Below are positions 6,200-8,705 of a stretch of 8,705 nt of DNA, in pieces. Origin of the DNA: Mycobacteriaceae bacterium (GTDB lineage: Bacteria > Actinomycetota > Actinomycetes > Mycobacteriales > Mycobacteriaceae). The translations under genes and the position numbers were made by a program. The stretch spans positions 1 through 8,705 of the forward strand of contig JAFAWC010000377.1 of the NCBI GenBank assembly GCA_019242135.1, in the 5' to 3' direction. Each line of letters opens with the position of its first letter. The first letter of the stretch is position 1. A model generated the notes under the pieces. The model did no database searches and was not told the DNA's origin. It saw nothing but the letters and a program-made list of their open reading frames with translations.

Positions 6200-6626
6200 G
6201 GGTCTGCCCGACGTGCATCCTGACCGCGTCGTTCACATTGGACTTCTTGCTGTCGCCGGCACCCTCGGCCGCGGCCTTCTTGCGCTTGGCGGTCACGCGT
6301 TTGATCACCCCGTCGAGCTTCGAGCCCAGCGGGAAACCCACGTAGTGGGTGAGGAAGATCGCAATCTCGCGAAGTTCCTCTCTGGTCATCTCCCCGTTCT
6401 GCAGGATGGCGTTGACCTGCACCTCCAGCAGCTCCTCTTGGTTGAGTGTGGTCAGCACCGCCAGTAGCATCATCCGACGGTCGCGCATCGAGAGGCCGGG
6501 CCGCGTCCAGATGGTGCCGAAGAGGTGGTCGACCGTCAGTGCGAAGAACTCGCCGGGCACATCCGGCATCTCCCACGCGTAGACCTCGTTCATCTTCTCG
6601 AGGCCCTTGCGGCGCAGTTCGTCCAT
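6186..6626 (-). CDS. Carboxymuconolactone decarboxylase (CMD)-family protein, cysteine-free
   Basis: The product has 146 residues from ATG 6626; a GTG at 6632 would add two residues, but the Shine-Dalgarno overlaps it. The core LSMRDRRMMLLAVLTTLNQEELLEVQVNAILQNGEMTREELREIAIFLTHYVGFPLG (about 46-101) is the all-helical CMD repeat also found in AhpD. There is no cysteine anywhere, so the AhpD-type CxxC peroxidase chemistry is excluded. Where many CMD members read E(I/V)H before the xxALxNG segment, this one has EVQ (a Gln for the usual His). Gamma-CMD decarboxylates an aromatic-degradation intermediate, but no other protocatechuate-pathway gene is present, so that reaction is not implied. A Lys-rich, probably disordered tail (KRVTAKRKKAAAEG…KK) follows the core. 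It is 2 bp after the dehydrogenase stop and overlaps the 408-aa gene by 14 bp. Matches Rv0771 by position (recalled). Confidence 0.88.
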   Translation of the reverse strand: MDELRRKGLEKMNEVYAWEMPDVPGEFFALTVDHLFGTIWTRPGLSMRDRRMMLLAVLTTLNQEELLEVQVNAILQNGEMTREELREIAIFLTHYVGFPLGSKLDGVIKRVTAKRKKAAAEGAGDSKKSNVNDAVRMHVGQTLDDK

Positions 6627-6628
6627 GG

Positions 6629-7492
6629 TCACTCCTTTGTGGAAGACGACGCAGTGTGGGGCACGCCGAGCCCGTCGGCGAGCCGCTCAAGAGCCACGGT
6701 CGCCAACGGCAGCGTCACCGAGCGCTCCTCGCCGAGCGCGAGTGCAAGGCTCAAATCCTTTTCGCCAAGCACACGCGCATGGAGGAACGGCTGATACAAG
6801 AAGCTGTCCGGCTCAATCGGTTTCGTGTCGTCGCGGAACATGATCGATCCGGCGCCCCCCGTGATCGCGTCGGTGTGGCGCACGACCTTGCCCAGATCCT
6901 GCAGATTCAGGCCGCATCGTTCGGCCAGCTGCGACGCCTCACAGGCGGCAGCGAAAGAAATGTAGTGAAGCATGTTGCGGGCCAGCTTCATCCGGGTCCC
7001 GGCGCCCGGTTCGCCCGCATGGATAACCAGCGACGCCCACAACGCGAATGGCTCCTTGACCAGTTGGAACGCCTCGTCGCTGGCACCGACCATCGTCGCC
7101 AGCTCGCCCTTCTTGGCGGCCCGCCCGCCTCCGCTGACGGGCGCATCGACAATGTGAATACCACGCGGCTCGAGCTCTTCGGCAAGCTCGACGGCGGTGG
7201 TGTCGCTGATCGTCGAGTGAATCGCGATCACGGTGCCGGGCTTGGCAGTTCGGGTCAGCTCAGCGGCGACTTCGCGGACCTGTTCGTCATCGAGCACTGT
7301 GATGCTGATGATGTCGGCGGCTGCGACATCTGCCAACCCATCAGCGGGCGCAGCTCCCGCTTCGATCAGGGGGGCCATCGCCTCGGCACGGATGTCGAAC
7401 ACGATCAGGCCGCCGGGCCAGTCCGCGAGGCGCATGGCCATCGGCGCGCCCATTTTGCCCAAACCGATGTATCCAAGCTTGACAGGACTCAT
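6629..7492 (-). CDS. NAD(P)-dependent beta-hydroxyacid dehydrogenase (3-hydroxyisobutyrate dehydrogenase family)
   Basis: The product has 287 residues from ATG 7492, with AAGGAG 4 nt upstream. Domains: N-terminal Rossmann fold, KLGYIGLGKMGAPMAMRL (5-22), with Asp33 ending the second strand (VFDIR); substrate loop DAPVSGGGRAAKKGEL (116-131); catalytic region GAGTRMKLARNML (163-175) with Lys169 and Asn173; C-terminal helical domain including GEKDLSLALALG (243-254). All four family signatures are present, and the length is typical (about 290). The family oxidises short beta-hydroxyacids to semialdehydes or 3-oxo acids with NAD+ or NADP+ (3-hydroxyisobutyrate, tartronate semialdehyde, 6-phosphogluconate relatives, gamma-hydroxybutyrate); members are hard to tell apart by sequence. 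In this operon it follows the SDR by 8 bp and precedes the CMD gene by 2 bp, so its substrate is probably an intermediate shared with the SDR and aldehyde dehydrogenase. Asp33 suggests NAD+ (inference). Matches Rv0770 by position (recalled). Confidence 0.93.
   Translation of the reverse strand: MSPVKLGYIGLGKMGAPMAMRLADWPGGLIVFDIRAEAMAPLIEAGAAPADGLADVAAADIISITVLDDEQVREVAAELTRTAKPGTVIAIHSTISDTTAVELAEELEPRGIHIVDAPVSGGGRAAKKGELATMVGASDEAFQLVKEPFALWASLVIHAGEPGAGTRMKLARNMLHYISFAAACEASQLAERCGLNLQDLGKVVRHTDAITGGAGSIMFRDDTKPIEPDSFLYQPFLHARVLGEKDLSLALALGEERSVTLPLATVALERLADGLGVPHTASSSTKE
6632..6638 (-). promoter_or_regulatory. Ribosome binding site deciding the CMD-gene start
   Basis: AAAGGAG (read on the minus strand from 6638 to 6632) lies within the last codons of the upstream dehydrogenase and ends 5 nt before ATG 6626. 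It covers the alternative GTG at 6632, so it supports the ATG. The layout implies translational coupling of the two genes. Confidence 0.75.
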
Positions 7493-7500
7493 GAAACTCC

Positions 7501-8253
7501 TTAGGACCGAATGATCTGACCGCCGTCGACGTTGAAGATCTGCCCGGTGATCCACTTCGCCTGATCGGACAACAGGAACAGGCACATGCCCACCAGGTCG
7601 TCGGGTGTGCCGATGCGGGACAGTGGGATCCCCTTCACGATATCGGCCACCATTTCGCGCGGGGTGGTCGTTTTGGTGGCTTCGGTGTCGATGGGTCCCG
7701 GTGCGATGGCGTTGATCCGGATGTTCTGGCCGCCCAGTTCGCGGGACAGCTGCTGGGTCAACCCGTTGATCCCCACCTTGGCCAGCCCGTAGAAGTTCGA
7801 GTACAGCCAAGCCGCGGTCGAGGACTGGTTGACGATCGCTCCCCCGCCGCGTTTAGCCATCTTCTTGTAGACAGCGCGCGTGCACCACAGCGCGCCGTCG
7901 AGGTTGACGCTCATGAACTTGCGGTAATAGTCGACGTCGACCGTGAGCAGGAAGTCCAGCTTCATCCCGCCGTAGATCGCGGCGTTGTTGACCAGGTAGT
8001 CGATGCCACCGAATTCCGCCAACGTGCGGTCCGCCATGCCCTTCGCCGACTGCGGGTCCGACACGTCGACGGGAACACTGATCGCCGTGCCGCCGTCGGC
8101 AAGGATCTGCTTGGCTACCCCGTCGCCGGCCGCGCTGTTGATGTCGGCCACCACGACCGCGGCGCCCTCGCGGGCCAACGCTTCGGCGTAGGCCTGCCCG
8201 ATGCCGCCGCCGGATCCGGTGACGATCGCGACCTTGTTGTCGAACTGCCCCAC
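7501..8253 (-). CDS. Short-chain dehydrogenase/reductase (classical SDR)
   Basis: The product has 250 residues from GTG 8253. The frame is open further upstream, but that part lies over the aldehyde dehydrogenase gene in another frame, and homology begins at FDNKVAIVTG. Classical SDR motifs: TGSGGGIG (12-19), Asp37 in VVVADIN favouring NAD(H), DV at 63-64, NNAA (89-92), Asn117, NQSS (142-145), YGLAK with Tyr155 and Lys159, and the C-terminal ITGQIFNVDGG signature. The spacing between the second Ser of NQSS (145) and Tyr155 is 10, shorter than the usual 13 or so; the same short loop occurs in the Rv0769 sequence I recall, so it is a family trait and not damage. It starts 23 bp after the aldehyde dehydrogenase stop, with AAAGGG in the gap. 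It probably oxidises an alcohol (or reduces a ketone) in the same pathway; substrate unknown. Confidence 0.93.
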   Translation of the reverse strand: MGQFDNKVAIVTGSGGGIGQAYAEALAREGAAVVVADINSAAGDGVAKQILADGGTAISVPVDVSDPQSAKGMADRTLAEFGGIDYLVNNAAIYGGMKLDFLLTVDVDYYRKFMSVNLDGALWCTRAVYKKMAKRGGGAIVNQSSTAAWLYSNFYGLAKVGINGLTQQLSRELGGQNIRINAIAPGPIDTEATKTTTPREMVADIVKGIPLSRIGTPDDLVGMCLFLLSDQAKWITGQIFNVDGGQIIRS

Positions 8254-8276
8254 GCCGGTTGCCCTTTCGTCGTCTG

Positions 8277-8705
8277 TCAGCTGATGGCCTCGGCGACCAG
8301 CTTGGTCTCCAGGTACTCCTCGAAACCGGCCAGCCCCATCTCGCGGCCGATCCCGGACTGCTTGTACCCGCCGAACGGCGCGTCGCCGGAGTACCAGACG
8401 CCGCCGTTGACGTTGATCGTGCCGGTCCGCAACCGCGACACCACCGCGTCGACGCGGCCGGGGTCGGTGCCAAACACCGTGCCGGACAGCCCATACGGGG
8501 AGTCGTTGGCGATGCGAACGGCGTCGGTGTCGCCATCGTGCGCCAGCACGACGAGCACCGGCCCGAAGATCTCCTCGCGCGCCACCCGGGCGTCGTTGGT
8601 GAGCCCGCTGATCACCGTCGGTTCGACGTAATAGCCGCGGGACAGGTCGGCCGGGCGGCCGCCGCCGCACGCGAAGGATCCGCCCTCCTTTGCAGCGAGG
8701 TCGAG
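8277..8705 (-). CDS. aldA: Aldehyde dehydrogenase, C-terminal part (N-terminus off window)
   Basis: 142 codons plus stop are visible; the N-terminal two thirds, with the catalytic Cys and the general-base Glu, lie beyond the window. The visible part shows GGGRPADLSRGYYVEPTVI, then EEIFGPVLVV (the conserved EEIFGPV with the cofactor-contacting Glu), IANDSPYGLSGTVFGTD, TGTINVNGG and the C-terminal APFGGYKQSGIGREMGLAGFEEYLETK, all hallmarks of the NAD(P)+-dependent aldehyde dehydrogenase superfamily. Such enzymes oxidise an aldehyde to a carboxylic acid. It is the first visible gene of the minus-strand operon, 23 bp before the SDR start, and likely takes the aldehyde made by the neighbouring dehydrogenases. 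The symbol aldA is the name of the syntenic M. tuberculosis gene Rv0768 (recalled), not proof of substrate. The operon promoter is outside the window. Confidence 0.93.
   Translation of the reverse strand, partial: LDLAAKEGGSFACGGGRPADLSRGYYVEPTVISGLTNDARVAREEIFGPVLVVLAHDGDTDAVRIANDSPYGLSGTVFGTDPGRVDAVVSRLRTGTINVNGGVWYSGDAPFGGYKQSGIGREMGLAGFEEYLETKLVAEAIS

Noticed and set aside
5351..6223. 290-codon plus-strand open frame opposite the 408-aa gene
   Set aside because: No family features and no ribosome binding site. The minus-strand frame is coupled to the upstream operon and has a structured Cys/His pattern.
6629..7810. Apparent 393-residue extended beta-hydroxyacid dehydrogenase
   Set aside because: The extension overlaps the SDR in another frame; the Rossmann fold starts right after ATG 7492, which has a good AAGGAG site.
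7501..8670. Apparent 389-residue N-terminally extended SDR (fusion)
   Set aside because: The extension is the aldehyde dehydrogenase gene read in another frame; SDR homology starts at the GTG at 8253.

Overview
High-GC (roughly two-thirds G+C) actinobacterial chromosome, almost certainly a mycobacterium. The reasons are the protein similarities and a gene order that, from memory, follows Mycobacterium tuberculosis H37Rv Rv0768 (aldA) - Rv0769 (SDR) - Rv0770 (3-hydroxyisobutyrate dehydrogenase family) - Rv0771 (carboxymuconolactone decarboxylase family) - Rv0772 (purD) - Rv0774c (exported esterase) - Rv0775 (TetR). The gene starts use a mycobacterial mix of ATG, GTG and TTG. No tRNA, rRNA, insertion sequence, phage gene or CRISPR array was seen; genes occupy nearly all of the window.

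Layout from left to right. (1) 1-498, minus: TetR-family regulator, C-terminus cut off by the window edge. It is divergent from (2) 574-1503, plus: a Tat-exported alpha/beta-hydrolase esterase. The 75-bp gap holds a 19-bp near-perfect palindrome that is a candidate operator. (3) 1500-2840, minus: purD, convergent with the esterase so that the two stop codons share a CTAG. purD carries an in-frame tandem repeat near its 3' end. (4) 2872-3195, minus: small NTF2/SnoaL-like protein, 31 bp upstream of purD. (5) 3425-4855, plus: WS/DGAT-family acyltransferase with an intact HHxxxDG motif. It is preceded by four evenly spaced TATCTSGCG direct repeats and followed by a hairpin. (6) 8705-4973, minus: a tight five-gene operon read leftwards: aldehyde dehydrogenase (partial), SDR, beta-hydroxyacid dehydrogenase, cysteine-free CMD-family protein, and a 408-residue uncharacterised protein. 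Its junctions are 23 bp, 8 bp, 2 bp and a 14-bp overlap.

The operon encodes three NAD(P)-dependent oxidoreductases plus two small or unknown proteins. This looks like a catabolic or detoxification route in which an alcohol or hydroxyacid is oxidised through an aldehyde to an acid; the substrate cannot be read from sequence. Compared with the remembered H37Rv order, the 408-aa gene, the acyltransferase and the SnoaL gene sit between the CMD gene and purD, and the gene I recall as ggtA (Rv0773c) is missing between purD and the esterase. The most unusual items are the 408-aa protein with a degenerate ATC-hydrolase-like Cys pattern, the direct-repeat array, the repeat expansion in purD and the candidate TetR operator.
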